64,000 bases of DNA, taken from NCBI RefSeq assembly GCF_901827205.1, contig NZ_LR594675.1, forward strand, positions 5,022,001 to 5,086,000. The letters are read 5' to 3'. Positions 34,163-43,023 of this stretch are shown one piece after another. The translations under genes were made by a program, and so were the position numbers. The notes under the pieces were generated by a model that saw only the letters and a program-made list of their open reading frames with translations, was not told the origin of the DNA and searched no databases. The stretch is from Variovorax sp. PBS-H4. GTDB taxonomy: Bacteria > Pseudomonadota > Gammaproteobacteria > Burkholderiales > Burkholderiaceae_C. The stretch's first letter is position 1; the number at the start of each line of letters is the position of its first letter.

Positions 34163-34929
34163 AATGCTTGCAAGTCTCTCATCATCTGGCGCGTGCGAAG
34201 TGTGCTCACACCGCAATGGTAGTTGAGCAGCACACGCAGCTGGTTGCGCAAGGCGCTGTTGGCGCCTGGGTTCATGGTGGCGACCTGGCGCAGCGTGGCG
34301 GCTAGGGGCGCGCGCTCCTCGAGCATGCGCTGCAGGGCCTGCCAGTCGGCGCCATCGAGCGCAGCTTCATCCTCAGCAGCGAGGCGCAGGCCGGCCTCGG
34401 GCACGAGGGCGTAGCGCGCCTGCGCTTCGATGGGCGCCAGCGTCATGGTTTCAATATCGAGCACCGGCAGCAGCCCGACTTCGCGCAGCAGCAGCAGCTC
34501 GAAGGCCCGCAGCGCGGCGGCCTGGGTCGCGGCCTGGGCGCCTCCATGGTCGCCGGCCAGCACCTGCACCATGACGGCGTAGCCGTCGAACAGCGCTTCG
34601 TGCGCGTCATCCCGCGCCAGCAGACGCAGCAGCAGTTCGTTCAGGTAGTAGCCCGACAGCAGCGCTTCGCCGGTGGGCATCACATGGCCGCCCATCCACT
34701 CGGCCCCCTTGAGCGTGCGGATCTCGGCGTCACCGCCGTAGCTGACCTGCAGCGGCTGCAGAGGCAGCAACACCGGCCGGAAATTGGAGCTGGGTCTCTT
34801 GGCACCCTTGGCCACGAGCGCGATGCGTCCGTGGTGGCGGGTGAAGACCTCCAGGATCAGGCTCGACTCGCTCCAGTCATAGTGGTGCAGCACATAGGCC
34901 GGTTCATGCGAAACGCGGTGGGTTGCCAT
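34159..34929 (-). CDS. recO: DNA repair protein RecO
   Basis: This 256-residue protein loads RecA in the RecFOR recombination pathway. An N-terminal OB-fold (residues about 10-85, with YDWSESSLILEVFTRHHGRIALVAKGAKRPSS-type spacing) is followed by a helical C-terminal domain. The zinc-finger cysteines found in some RecO proteins are absent; only one Cys is visible (YHCGV), which is normal for proteobacteria. It lies between era and pdxJ, 15 bp after era, as in E. coli. Confidence 0.95.
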   Translation of the reverse strand: MATHRVSHEPAYVLHHYDWSESSLILEVFTRHHGRIALVAKGAKRPSSNFRPVLLPLQPLQVSYGGDAEIRTLKGAEWMGGHVMPTGEALLSGYYLNELLLRLLARDDAHEALFDGYAVMVQVLAGDHGGAQAATQAAALRAFELLLLREVGLLPVLDIETMTLAPIEAQARYALVPEAGLRLAAEDEAALDGADWQALQRMLEERAPLAATLRQVATMNPGANSALRNQLRVLLNYHCGVSTLRTRQMMRDLQAL

Positions 34930-34944
34930 TACCCTCGAACACGC

Positions 34945-35910
34945 TCATTCATATCCGAATGAACGCACCCGTGCCTCGTCGTCGGCCCAGCCCGAACGCA
35001 CCTTGACCCACAGCTCGATGAAGACCTTGGCGTCAGCGAGTTTTTCGAGTTCCTGCCGGGTTTCCATGCCGATGCGCTTGATGCGCTCACCCTTGTCGCC
35101 GATCACCATCGCCTTGTGGCTGTCGCGCTCCACGACGATGGTGGCAGCGATGCGCAGCAGGCGCTTCTGGCCCTTGCGGGCAGGCGGCTCCTCCTCGAAC
35201 TTGTCGATCACCACGGTCGATGTGTAGGGAAGCTCGTCGCCGGTCAGCCGAAACAGCTTTTCCCGCACCAGTTCGCTGGCCAGAAACTGCTCGCTGCGAT
35301 CGGTGAGCTCGTCCTCGGAATACCACCAGGGTTGCTCCGGCAGGTACTTTTCGCAAATGGCGAACAGGCGTTCGATGTCCTTCGGGTTCTTGGCGGACAT
35401 CGGGATGAACTCGGCGAAGGCGTACCTGCCTTGCATGTCCTGCAGCCACGGCGCCAGCTCGCTGCGGCGATGCACGTTGTCGAGCTTGTTGGCGACCAGC
35501 ACTGTCGGAATACCGCTGCCGAGCAGCTTGAGCACCCGCTCGTCCGCAGGGGTAAAGCTTCCGGCCTCGACCACGAAGAGAATCAGGTCCACGTCGGAGA
35601 CCGCGCCCACCACCGTCTTGTTGAGCGAACGGTTGAGGGCGTTGCCGTGCAGCGTCTGGAAACCCGGCGTATCGACGAAAACGAATTGCGTCAGCCCCCG
35701 CGTGCGCATGCCGGTGATGCGGTGCCGCGTCGTCTGCGCCTTGCGCGAGGTAATGCTGATCTTCTGGCCGACCAGCGCATTGAGCAGCGTCGACTTGCCC
35801 ACGTTGGGCTTGCCGACGATGGCGACCAGACCGCAGCGCTGGCCGGGGGATGGGACCGGGCCCGCGCTTTCTGCAGAAGAGAGTGGATCGGATTCGATGG
35901 GATGGTTCAT
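34945..35910 (-). CDS. era: GTPase Era
   Basis: This 321-residue GTPase binds the 3' end of 16S rRNA and guides 30S maturation. G1 is GKPNVGKST (about residues 33-41), G3 is VDTPGFQ, and G4 is ANKLDN. The C-terminal KH domain shows KAMVIGDKGERIKRIG. It starts with a short Ser/Pro-rich extension compared with E. coli (301 residues). The start at 35910 overlaps the rnc stop in ATGA, so Era and RNase III, which act on the same rRNA, are translationally coupled. Confidence 0.97.
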   Translation of the reverse strand: MNHPIESDPLSSAESAGPVPSPGQRCGLVAIVGKPNVGKSTLLNALVGQKISITSRKAQTTRHRITGMRTRGLTQFVFVDTPGFQTLHGNALNRSLNKTVVGAVSDVDLILFVVEAGSFTPADERVLKLLGSGIPTVLVANKLDNVHRRSELAPWLQDMQGRYAFAEFIPMSAKNPKDIERLFAICEKYLPEQPWWYSEDELTDRSEQFLASELVREKLFRLTGDELPYTSTVVIDKFEEEPPARKGQKRLLRIAATIVVERDSHKAMVIGDKGERIKRIGMETRQELEKLADAKVFIELWVKVRSGWADDEARVRSFGYE

Positions 35911-36629
35911 GGGGATGCCTTTGCGGCGCCTCCGCGCGCCTTGAGCCGGATCAACATGGCGGCGGCGGCGGCCTGCTCGCCGGCGCGGCGCGAGCCGCCG
36001 ATGCCGCGTTCGCGCAAGTCCAGCTCGGGCACCTCGCATTCGACATCGAAAGTCTGCTTGTGCGCCGCGCCCAGCGTGCCGATCACGCGGTAGACCGGCA
36101 GCTTCATTTTGTGGCCCTGAAGCCATTCCTGCAATTCGGTCTTGGGATCCTTGGCCGCGGCCTCCATGCGCGGCGTGATGGCAACGGACTCGTATAGCCG
36201 CCGCACCAGCGCCTGCGCCGGCCCATAGCCTGCGTCGAGGTAGACGGCACCAATGAGCGCTTCCAGTGCATCTGCCAGGATCGACGGGCGGTTGGGCCCG
36301 CCCGAGCGCGCTTCGCCTTCGCCCAGCCGCAGCAGCGGAGGCAGCGCCAACTTGAGCGCCAGTTGATGCAAAGTGTCTTGCTTGACCAGATTGGCCCTCA
36401 CCCGGGACAGGTCGCCCTCGGGCAATTGCGACAGCTGCTCGTACAGCAGGTGAGCGACCGCGAGGCCGAGCACCGAATCGCCCAGGAATTCGAGGCGCTC
36501 GTTGTGGTCAGCCGAAAAGCTGCGGTGCGTCAACGCACGCTGCAGCAGCCGGGGATCGGAAAAGGAATACTGGATACGCGCTTGCAGCGCGTCGAGGTCA
36601 CCGCCCGTCACGGCCGGTCCGTCGAGCAT
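35907..36629 (-). CDS. rnc: Ribonuclease III
   Basis: This 240-residue enzyme cleaves double-stranded RNA, including rRNA precursors. The RNase III signature NERLEFLGDSVLG is at residues 43-55, with the second acidic patch in ILADALEALIGAVYLD. A dsRNA-binding domain follows at about 165-230 (DPKTELQEWLQGHK; AGEQAAAAAML). The start at 36629 is likely; a GTG ten codons upstream is possible. The C-terminal end overlaps era by four bases. Confidence 0.97.
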   Translation of the reverse strand: MLDGPAVTGGDLDALQARIQYSFSDPRLLQRALTHRSFSADHNERLEFLGDSVLGLAVAHLLYEQLSQLPEGDLSRVRANLVKQDTLHQLALKLALPPLLRLGEGEARSGGPNRPSILADALEALIGAVYLDAGYGPAQALVRRLYESVAITPRMEAAAKDPKTELQEWLQGHKMKLPVYRVIGTLGAAHKQTFDVECEVPELDLRERGIGGSRRAGEQAAAAAMLIRLKARGGAAKASP

Positions 36630-36700
36630 TGCGCCAAGGCATGCGCAGCCCCTCGACACGGAGGCGCAAGGGCTCGGCCGCGACCCCGTGGGCGTCCATT

Positions 36701-37057
36701 TCAGTGCGATTGGCCAGCGTACTTGAGCGTCAGGTAGGCCGGCCCGAACAGGTGGATCTCGCGCTCATAGGCGAAGGACACAACGACCTTGTCGCCGACC
36801 TTCTTGACGTCGAGGTCCTTGCCCGCGACGGACTGGAAGTCGTCGATGGCCTGGGCCCGATCGAAGATCGCCCGAACCTCGGGGACGGTCGTGCCCTCTT
36901 TGGCCTTGTTCGCGGCCTTCGTGATCGCCTGGTATTCGATCAGCGTCGGAATCACCTGAGCCACCACCACGCCAGCACAGGCCACCACGATAGCGACGAA
37001 CAGTAACCCGATAAAGGATATGCCGCGCTCGCGCCGCCTGGATTGACTTGATCTCAT
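36701..37057 (-). CDS. DUF4845 membrane protein between rnc and lepB
   Basis: This 118-residue protein has a single N-terminal hydrophobic helix (about residues 13-35) after a basic start, like a type IV pilin-like or bitopic anchor (GISFIGLLFVAIVVACAGVVV). A small periplasmic domain follows. It matches the DUF4845 family, which is usually found exactly here between lepB and rnc in beta-proteobacteria. Function is unknown. The position suggests cotranscription with lepA-lepB and rnc-era. Confidence 0.88.
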   Translation of the reverse strand: MRSSQSRRRERGISFIGLLFVAIVVACAGVVVAQVIPTLIEYQAITKAANKAKEGTTVPEVRAIFDRAQAIDDFQSVAGKDLDVKKVGDKVVVSFAYEREIHLFGPAYLTLKYAGQSH

Positions 37058-37082
37058 GCCCTCTTTCCCTCCAAAACCTCGA

Positions 37083-38054
37083 TTATTGGAACCCGCCGAT
37101 GCGCTTGAGGTCGCCGAAATTCATCCAGACGAAGAAGGCCCTGCCCACGATGTTCTTGTCAGGCACAAAGCCCCAGTAGCGCGAATCGAGCGAGTTGTCG
37201 CGGTTGTCGCCCATCATGAAATAGTGGCCCGGCGGCACCTTGCACACGACGCCCTCGACACTGTAGCGGCAATTTTCCTGATTCGGGAACGCCATGATTT
37301 CGGCTTCCGAGAGGCCGGCGCGGCGACCATCGTCGTTGAGCAGCATGTGCCTCTTGCCGCCCAGGTCCTCGGAATACTGCTTGAGATAGCGCATCGCCTC
37401 TTCATCGAAATAGTCGGGCTCCGCCTGCTTGCTGATCGGCTGGCCGTTGATGGTGAGCTTCTTGTTGAGGTAGGCCACTTCGTCGCCAGGTATGCCGACC
37501 ACGCGCTTGATGTAGTCCATGCTCGGCTTGGGCGGATAGCGGAACACCATGACGTCGCCGCGGGCAGGAGGGGTGCCTTCGGTCATCTTGGTGTTGATGA
37601 CCGGCAAGCGCAGGCCATAGGTGAACTTGTTGACCAGGATCAGGTCGCCCGTCAGCAGCGTGGGCATCATTGAGCCGGAGGGGATCTTGAACGGTTCGAC
37701 CAGGAAGGAGCGCAGCAGGAACACTGCAAGGATCACCGGGAAAAGGCCCGCGGTCCAGTCCAGCCACCACGGCTGCATGAGCAGGCGCTCACGCGCCTTC
37801 GGGTCCGCGGTGTCGACTTGGGTGATGCCTTGGCGGGATAGCTCTTGGCGCCGCGCTGCCAGGGAGACTTCCAGCGCCTCGGCTGCTCTTCGGCGCCGCG
37901 GAAGGAAATAGAGGCGCTCTGCCAACCAATACAGGCCCGTGACCACGGTGGCAAGGAACAGCAGCAGCGCAAAATTGCCTTCGACGGCACCGAAGTACCA
38001 GGCACCGATATAACCAATGAAAGCCGCAAGGATCAGGGAGGTGAGAAATGCCAT
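37083..38054 (-). CDS. lepB: Signal peptidase I
   Basis: This 323-residue inner-membrane serine protease removes Sec and Tat signal peptides. Transmembrane helices lie at about 2-22, 26-45 and 100-119. The catalytic Ser is residue 128 in PSGSMMPTL and the general-base Lys is residue 183 in YIKRVVGIPGD. The C-terminal box GHYFMMGDNRDNSLDSRYWG is complete. It is 12 bp downstream of lepA, as in most proteobacteria. Confidence 0.97.
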   Translation of the reverse strand: MAFLTSLILAAFIGYIGAWYFGAVEGNFALLLFLATVVTGLYWLAERLYFLPRRRRAAEALEVSLAARRQELSRQGITQVDTADPKARERLLMQPWWLDWTAGLFPVILAVFLLRSFLVEPFKIPSGSMMPTLLTGDLILVNKFTYGLRLPVINTKMTEGTPPARGDVMVFRYPPKPSMDYIKRVVGIPGDEVAYLNKKLTINGQPISKQAEPDYFDEEAMRYLKQYSEDLGGKRHMLLNDDGRRAGLSEAEIMAFPNQENCRYSVEGVVCKVPPGHYFMMGDNRDNSLDSRYWGFVPDKNIVGRAFFVWMNFGDLKRIGGFQ

Positions 38055-38066
38055 CGATGCCGTGTT

Positions 38067-39878
38067 CTAGTCTTCGACCTGCAGGATGGCGAGAAAGGCC
38101 TCTTGCGGGACCTCGACCGAGCCGATCTGCTTCATTCTTTTCTTGCCCGCTTTCTGCTTCTCGAGCAGCTTGCGCTTGCGGGTGATGTCGCCGCCGTAGC
38201 ACTTGGCGAGCACGTTCTTGCGCAGGGCCTTGATTGTCTCACGCGCGATGATGTTGGCACCGATGGCAGCCTGGATCGCCACGTCGTACATCTGGCGGCT
38301 GATGATCTCGCGCATCTTGGAAACGACAGCCCGGCCGCGGTACTGGCTTTGGCTTCGATGCACGATGATCGACAGCGCGTCGACCTTTTCGCCGTTGAGC
38401 AGGATGTCGACCTTGACGACATCGGACGCCCGGTACTCCTTGAATTCGTAGTCCATTGAGGCGTAACCTCGGCTGACCGACTTCAGCTTGTCGAAGAAGT
38501 CCAGGACGATCTCTCCCAGCGGCATCTCGTAGGTCAGCATCACCTGGCGACCGTGGTAGGCCATGTTCATCTGCACGCCGCGCTTCTGGTTGGCGAGCGT
38601 CATCACCGGGCCGACGTACTCCTGGGGCATGTAGAGATGGACCCTGACGATCGGCTCTCGGATCTCTGCCATGCGACCAACGTCGGGCATCTTCGACGGG
38701 TTCTCGACCATGATCACCTCGCCGTCGTTCTTCACGACCTGGTAGACCACGCTCGGGGCCGTGGTGATCAGGTCCTGGTCGAACTCGCGTTCCAGTCGCT
38801 CCTGCACGATCTCCATGTGCAGCAGCCCCAGGAAACCGCAGCGGAAGCCGAAGCCGAGTGCCTGGGACACCTCCGGCTCGTAGTGCAGGGAGGAGTCGTT
38901 GAGCTTGAGCTTCTCCAGCGCATCGCGCAGCGAGTCGTACTCGCTCGCCTCCGTCGGGTAGAGGCCGGCGAACACCTGCGGCTGGATTTCCTTGAAGCCC
39001 GGCAAAGCTTCGGTGGCGGTGGCAGCAGCCCCGCCGCTGCCGGTCTTGATCTGCGTGACGGTGTCGCCCACCTTCGCTGCCTGCAACTCCTTGATGCCGG
39101 CGATGATGAAGCCCACCTCGCCCGCTTCGAGCGACTGGCGCGGCTCGGTTGCCGGGGTGAAGACGCCGAGGCTATCGGCGTTGTAGCTCGCGCCCGAGGC
39201 CATCATCTTGATGCGGTCGCCCTTCGCCAAGCGGCCATCAACCACGCGAACCAGCATCACCACGCCTACGTAGGCATCGAACCAGCTGTCGACGATCATC
39301 GCGCGCAAGGCCGCGTCTGGGTTTCCGCGCGGCGCCGGCACCTTGGCCACGATGGCCTCGAGAATCTCGTCGATGCCCATTCCTGTCTTTGCCGAACACG
39401 GAATCGCATCGCCGGCGTCGATGCCGATCACGTCCTCGATCTCCGCTTTTGCGTTGTCGGGGTCGGCCTGCGGCAGGTCCATCTTGTTGAGCACCGGCAC
39501 CACCTCGACACCGAGATCGAGTGCGGTGTAGCAGTTGGCCACCGTCTGCGCCTCAACACCCTGGCTCGCATCGACGACGAGCAGCGCACCTTCGCACGCA
39601 GACAGCGAGCGACTCACTTCATAAGAGAAGTCGACGTGACCCGGTGTGTCGATCAAATTGAGGTTGTAGACCTGGCCGTCGCGTGCCTTGTAGTGCAGTG
39701 CCGCGGTCTGCGCCTTGATGGTTATCCCACGCTCTTTCTCGATGTCCATCGAGTCGAGGACCTGCGCTTCCATCTCGCGTTCGGCGAGCCCTCCGCAGCG
39801 CTGGATCAAACGGTCTGCGAGTGTCGACTTGCCATGGTCGATGTGCGCAATGATCGAAAAATTTCTGATGTGATTCAT
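38067..39878 (-). CDS. lepA: Elongation factor 4 (LepA)
   Basis: This 603-residue translational GTPase back-translocates or helps initiate on ribosomes. G1 is AHIDHGKSTLADRL, G3 is DTPGHVDF, and G4 is NKMDLPQAD. The EF4-specific C-terminal domain with IIVHRSQSQYRGR and ARETIKALRKNVLAKCYGGDI is present. The start is the ATG at 39878 preceded by AAGGGG on the minus strand; a TTG one codon earlier is not needed. It heads the lepA-lepB operon. An orphan terminator ends 56 bp upstream. Confidence 0.98.
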   Translation of the reverse strand: MNHIRNFSIIAHIDHGKSTLADRLIQRCGGLAEREMEAQVLDSMDIEKERGITIKAQTAALHYKARDGQVYNLNLIDTPGHVDFSYEVSRSLSACEGALLVVDASQGVEAQTVANCYTALDLGVEVVPVLNKMDLPQADPDNAKAEIEDVIGIDAGDAIPCSAKTGMGIDEILEAIVAKVPAPRGNPDAALRAMIVDSWFDAYVGVVMLVRVVDGRLAKGDRIKMMASGASYNADSLGVFTPATEPRQSLEAGEVGFIIAGIKELQAAKVGDTVTQIKTGSGGAAATATEALPGFKEIQPQVFAGLYPTEASEYDSLRDALEKLKLNDSSLHYEPEVSQALGFGFRCGFLGLLHMEIVQERLEREFDQDLITTAPSVVYQVVKNDGEVIMVENPSKMPDVGRMAEIREPIVRVHLYMPQEYVGPVMTLANQKRGVQMNMAYHGRQVMLTYEMPLGEIVLDFFDKLKSVSRGYASMDYEFKEYRASDVVKVDILLNGEKVDALSIIVHRSQSQYRGRAVVSKMREIISRQMYDVAIQAAIGANIIARETIKALRKNVLAKCYGGDITRKRKLLEKQKAGKKRMKQIGSVEVPQEAFLAILQVED

Positions 39879-39933
39879 CAAGGGGAACGCTTAAGTACTT
39901 GAATTGGCTCGTGCGCGGCAGGCTGCAGGCAAG

Positions 39934-39964
39934 AAAAAAGGGCGCGTCCCCAAGAGACGCGCCC
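39934..39964 (-). terminator. Strong orphan Rho-independent terminator
   Basis: On the minus strand a perfect 9-bp stem (GGGCGCGTC / GACGCGCCC) with a 7-base loop is followed by six T residues and then CTTG. The mucD transcript already has its own terminator 380 bp earlier, so this one ends some other transcript just before lepA. Confidence 0.9.
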
Positions 39965-39998
39965 TGAACCAACAAGCAATGGCAACTGCAGTAGTTGG
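39934..39998 (-). ncRNA. Candidate small RNA ending at orphan terminator
   Basis: A -10-like TACAAT on the minus strand (40010-40005) would start an RNA near 39998 that ends at the terminator at 39934, giving about 65 nt. Near its 5' end CCAAC can pair with GTTGG around a 20-base loop. No good -35 is seen, and a longer RNA starting in the AT-rich region 40080-40330 is also possible. The call rests on the unexplained terminator, not on similarity to a known RNA. Confidence 0.35.
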
Positions 39999-40345
39999 AA
40001 CTTCATTGTAGGCAAAAAGGGGGGCGCGTACAGCCGAGCCTGGGCCTCGAAATCGTCGTTGCAGACCAGCAACATGGAACTTATAAACAGCTTATCAACA
40101 GAATCGGTGGATCATTCCCTTAACAACTTGTGGGCGATCTGTGGAGCAACCGTGGGCTACATGCAGGAATCCCGCATGGTGGAGCTCGCGGATTTGCTTA
40201 TGCGCGATATGGATCGCGGCAGCCACGTATTCTACTGAAAATCATCGTAAGGCCGCCGCTAAGTTAGCGTGTACCAACTAATTTAACGGCAAAGCGCGCC
40301 TAAAAAATTTTTGATTGAGGTTGCAGGAACACCGAAACCGAACCC

Positions 40346-40379
40346 GAAAAAGCCCCAAAACCCGACTGCGGGATGGGGC
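40346..40379 (-). terminator. Rho-independent terminator of mucD
   Basis: On the minus strand GCCCCA and TGGGGC form an outer stem enclosing a second small stem (CCCG/CGGG), followed by TTTTT. It lies 20 bases past the mucD stop and ends the rpoE-rseA-rseB-mucD transcript. Confidence 0.8.
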
Positions 40380-40398
40380 CACTTGACGGCGGCCGCCC

Positions 40399-41883
40399 TT
40401 ACCTTGACGGACGGATGAGGGCGTACTGCGCCCACTCCCCGCGCCGGAAAAGCACGCTCACGGGCTTGCTTTTGTCAGCTTTCACCAACGCGGATTCGAA
40501 CTCCTTGGCGTTGGCAACCTCGACGTTGTTGACGGCCAAGATGATGTCCCCCTCGCGCAGGCCCGCACGGGTTGCCGCCTCGGTAGCAGAATCGACCTTC
40601 ACGCCGCCCTTCAGCTTGAGCTCCTTCTTTTGCCCCTCGGTAAGGTCACTCACAGCAAGGCCGAGGGACTTGGCAGCCGCCGACGCAGATGGCTTGCTGG
40701 ACGGCTGCTCGTCGCGCTCCGCCGTCTGCGCCGGCTTGTCTGGCTCGATCTCGGCGATGGTCACGCTCAGGTCGCGCGAATTGCCGCGGCGGAATACGGT
40801 GACCGTGCTCTTGCTGCCGGGCTTGGTATTGCCCACAAGGCGCGGTAGATCACTGGGCTTCTCGATGGACTTGCCGTCAAAGCGGGTGATGATGTCCCCG
40901 GGCTCGATGCCTGCCTTCTCTCCCGGCGAGCCTGACTCGACCCCGCGCACCAGGGCGCCTTGCGCCTTGCCCAGGCCGATGGATTCGGCCACATCCTTCG
41001 TGACTTGGTCGATCTGGACACCGATGCGCCCGCGCGAAACCCGACCGTTCGTGCGCAGCTGGTCGCTCACGCGAATCGCCTCGTCAATGGGAATCGAAAA
41101 GGAGATGCCCATGAAGCCGCCGGAGCGCGAATAGATCTGGCTGTTGATCCCAACCACCTCGCCGCGCATATTGATCAGAGGACCGCCCGAATTGCCCGGG
41201 TTGATTGCGACGTCGGTCTGGATGAAGGGCAGGTAGTCGCCGGTGTCACGCTGCTTCGCGCTTACGATACCGGCGGTCACGGTGTTCTCGAGGCCAAAAG
41301 GTGAGCCGATAGCCATCACCCATTCGCCAACGCGCAACTTGGAGATATCGCCAACCTTGACGGCCGGAAGCCCGGTGGCATCGATCTTCACGACCGCGAC
41401 ATCGGTGCGCTTGTCGGCCCCAACGATTTTGGCCTTGAATTCACGCTTGTCGACCAGCGTCACCATGACCTCGGACGCACCCTCGACCACGTGGGCGTTG
41501 GTCATCACGAAGCCGTCGGAAGTCAGGATGAAACCGGAACCCACGCCCCGTGGCCGCTCCTCTTCCTGCGGCGCCTGCGGTCGATTCGGGCGCGGCCCTT
41601 GGCGCGGAATGTTGGGCATGGGCTGGCCGAAGAAACGGCGGAAGAACTCCTGCATCTCCTCGTCCATCTCGCCGCTGCCGCCGCGCTGCGTCACCTTCTC
41701 GACAGTCCGAATATTCACAACCGCCGGGCCGACTTGGTCGACCAGATCGGTAAAGTCGGGCAGCACCCGCGCCTGTGCTTGCGCATTGGCGGGCGTGACC
41801 GGCAGCAACGCAGCACTGGTCGCAAGCATGAATGCGCCTGCCAGGAAGAATAAGCGGATCCTGTTCCTCTCGGTTCTGAACAT
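40399..41883 (-). CDS. mucD: Periplasmic serine endoprotease, DegP/MucD type
   Basis: This 494-residue periplasmic protease/chaperone degrades misfolded envelope proteins. It has a signal peptide (residues 1-36, ending ANAQA). The trypsin-like domain carries His131 (TNAHVVEG), Asp161 (RTDVAVVKI) and Ser232 (GNSGGPL). Two PDZ domains lie at about 275-370 and 395-490. The start at 41883 has GGAAG six bases upstream; an adjacent ATG at 41886 is possible. It is the last gene of rpoE-rseA-rseB-mucD, the arrangement of the Pseudomonas algU-mucABD system. Confidence 0.96.
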   Translation of the reverse strand: MFRTERNRIRLFFLAGAFMLATSAALLPVTPANAQAQARVLPDFTDLVDQVGPAVVNIRTVEKVTQRGGSGEMDEEMQEFFRRFFGQPMPNIPRQGPRPNRPQAPQEEERPRGVGSGFILTSDGFVMTNAHVVEGASEVMVTLVDKREFKAKIVGADKRTDVAVVKIDATGLPAVKVGDISKLRVGEWVMAIGSPFGLENTVTAGIVSAKQRDTGDYLPFIQTDVAINPGNSGGPLINMRGEVVGINSQIYSRSGGFMGISFSIPIDEAIRVSDQLRTNGRVSRGRIGVQIDQVTKDVAESIGLGKAQGALVRGVESGSPGEKAGIEPGDIITRFDGKSIEKPSDLPRLVGNTKPGSKSTVTVFRRGNSRDLSVTIAEIEPDKPAQTAERDEQPSSKPSASAAAKSLGLAVSDLTEGQKKELKLKGGVKVDSATEAATRAGLREGDIILAVNNVEVANAKEFESALVKADKSKPVSVLFRRGEWAQYALIRPSR

Positions 41884-41930
41884 CATCGGCTTCCTTGATT
41901 GAAAAAACTTGAAAACATCGATATGGCGGC

Positions 41931-42998
41931 TCAACGCGCGCGCACAAGGCTCTGTGCGAACGCATCGAGCGTTTGAGGCGGAACTTCTCCGACCACGGTC
42001 AGCCACCAATCGCCATCCTTGTTCGTCAGCTTGCGCGTCAGTGTGTTGGTTGCGCCGAGTGCGAGCAAGACCTCTCGAGGCTGGTGTTTAACGTCGTAGG
42101 GCTCCACGAAGAGCGAGACCGTTGCCAAGCCATCGGAGAATATCCACTGCATCGTGTGCCCTTGCTCGCCGCCGGCCGCTGCGCCCATCGCGCGCTTATA
42201 GCAACTCACTGGCTTAAAACCCGCAATTGGGGCTCGCAGACCCCAACCCTCCTGGGCAGGCGTGCTGCGCTCGAGCTCGGATTTTTCCACCTTGTATCCG
42301 GCGGTGCTGGCCATCATTTGGGCCAGTGCCTGCGCTTTCACCGGTGCATCGAGCTGAAGTTCGGAAAAGGCAGACTGTTCGATGACTCGGTTCTCACCAT
42401 CGAGGGTCTGCAACTTCACGACCAAGCCGGAGCGCCGCTCGCTCCAGATGCGATAGCCGAAGCGCAGGCTGTCGCGAGGTTCCAGTTGCACAACGTCGGC
42501 ATCGAAGCCCGCAACGCGATCCTTGCCCGCAATGCGCGCACTATAGTAGTTGTCGATTGCGGAGTCAGGCGCACCGAGCAGGTTCGGGAAGAGTTCGAGG
42601 TTCTCGCGCTTCTCGCTCTTGACGATCTTTGCCTCGGGCAGGAAGGTCATCACATGGTCGTTGCGCCTGAAGGTGGAGCGCGGCGGCCCGGACAGCACCT
42701 CGACGCGCTCGAACTGGAAGTTGCCTTCGCAGACGTGCCAGATTCGGGCACTCGACAGATTTCCGCCTGCGGCAGAAACGACAAAGGTCCCGGCATAGGA
42801 ACGTTGGCGGGAAGCCGTGTGCATGCGCTGCAGCCATTCGACAACACTCAGCGCCGGCATCTCGCCGCCGGGCGCGCCGATCAGCCCTTTCGCCGCTGGC
42901 GAGGCCACCTTGCTCTGTGCGGCGACCATCGGCGCAACGCACAGCGCCGCAACCAGAACGACAGCGCCACGCGCGGACAACGGCACTGAAACAGTCAT
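41931..42998 (-). CDS. rseB: RseB/MucB sigma-E regulator, periplasmic
   Basis: This 355-residue periplasmic protein binds the anti-sigma factor RseA and senses envelope stress such as mislocalised lipid or lipopolysaccharide. It has a signal peptide (MTVSVPLSARGAVVLVAALC, about residues 1-29). The MucB/RseB N-terminal lipid-binding domain follows (from about SVVEWLQRMHTASRQRSYAG), then the C-terminal domain (about 230-350, with HTMQWIFSDGLATVSLFVE). The start at 42998 gives a clean signal peptide; ATGs at 43040 and 43052 are in frame and would overlap rseA. It lies between rseA and mucD. Confidence 0.92.
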   Translation of the reverse strand: MTVSVPLSARGAVVLVAALCVAPMVAAQSKVASPAAKGLIGAPGGEMPALSVVEWLQRMHTASRQRSYAGTFVVSAAGGNLSSARIWHVCEGNFQFERVEVLSGPPRSTFRRNDHVMTFLPEAKIVKSEKRENLELFPNLLGAPDSAIDNYYSARIAGKDRVAGFDADVVQLEPRDSLRFGYRIWSERRSGLVVKLQTLDGENRVIEQSAFSELQLDAPVKAQALAQMMASTAGYKVEKSELERSTPAQEGWGLRAPIAGFKPVSCYKRAMGAAAGGEQGHTMQWIFSDGLATVSLFVEPYDVKHQPREVLLALGATNTLTRKLTNKDGDWWLTVVGEVPPQTLDAFAQSLVRAR

Positions 42999-43023
42999 TG
43001 CGGCAGCTGCAGGGGCACGATCA

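Larger units (their letters stand above)
39879..40398. other. Non-coding region between mucD and lepA
   Basis: These 520 bp hold no credible protein gene. A strong minus-strand terminator lies near lepA (39934-39964) and another directly after mucD (40346-40379). The stretch about 40080-40330 is clearly richer in A and T than the rest of the window, with TAAAAAATTTTTG near 40311 and TTATCAACA-like words near 40092. The two terminators with nothing obvious between them suggest a small RNA transcript (see 39934-39998). Confidence 0.6.

Noticed and set aside
39878..40075. 65-codon open frame upstream of lepA
   Set aside because: It contains the orphan terminator hairpin in its coding part, which no real gene would carry.
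40085..40110. TTATCAACA-like words as DnaA boxes or an origin
   Set aside because: They differ from the DnaA consensus, are too few, and dnaA/dnaN or gidA are not near.
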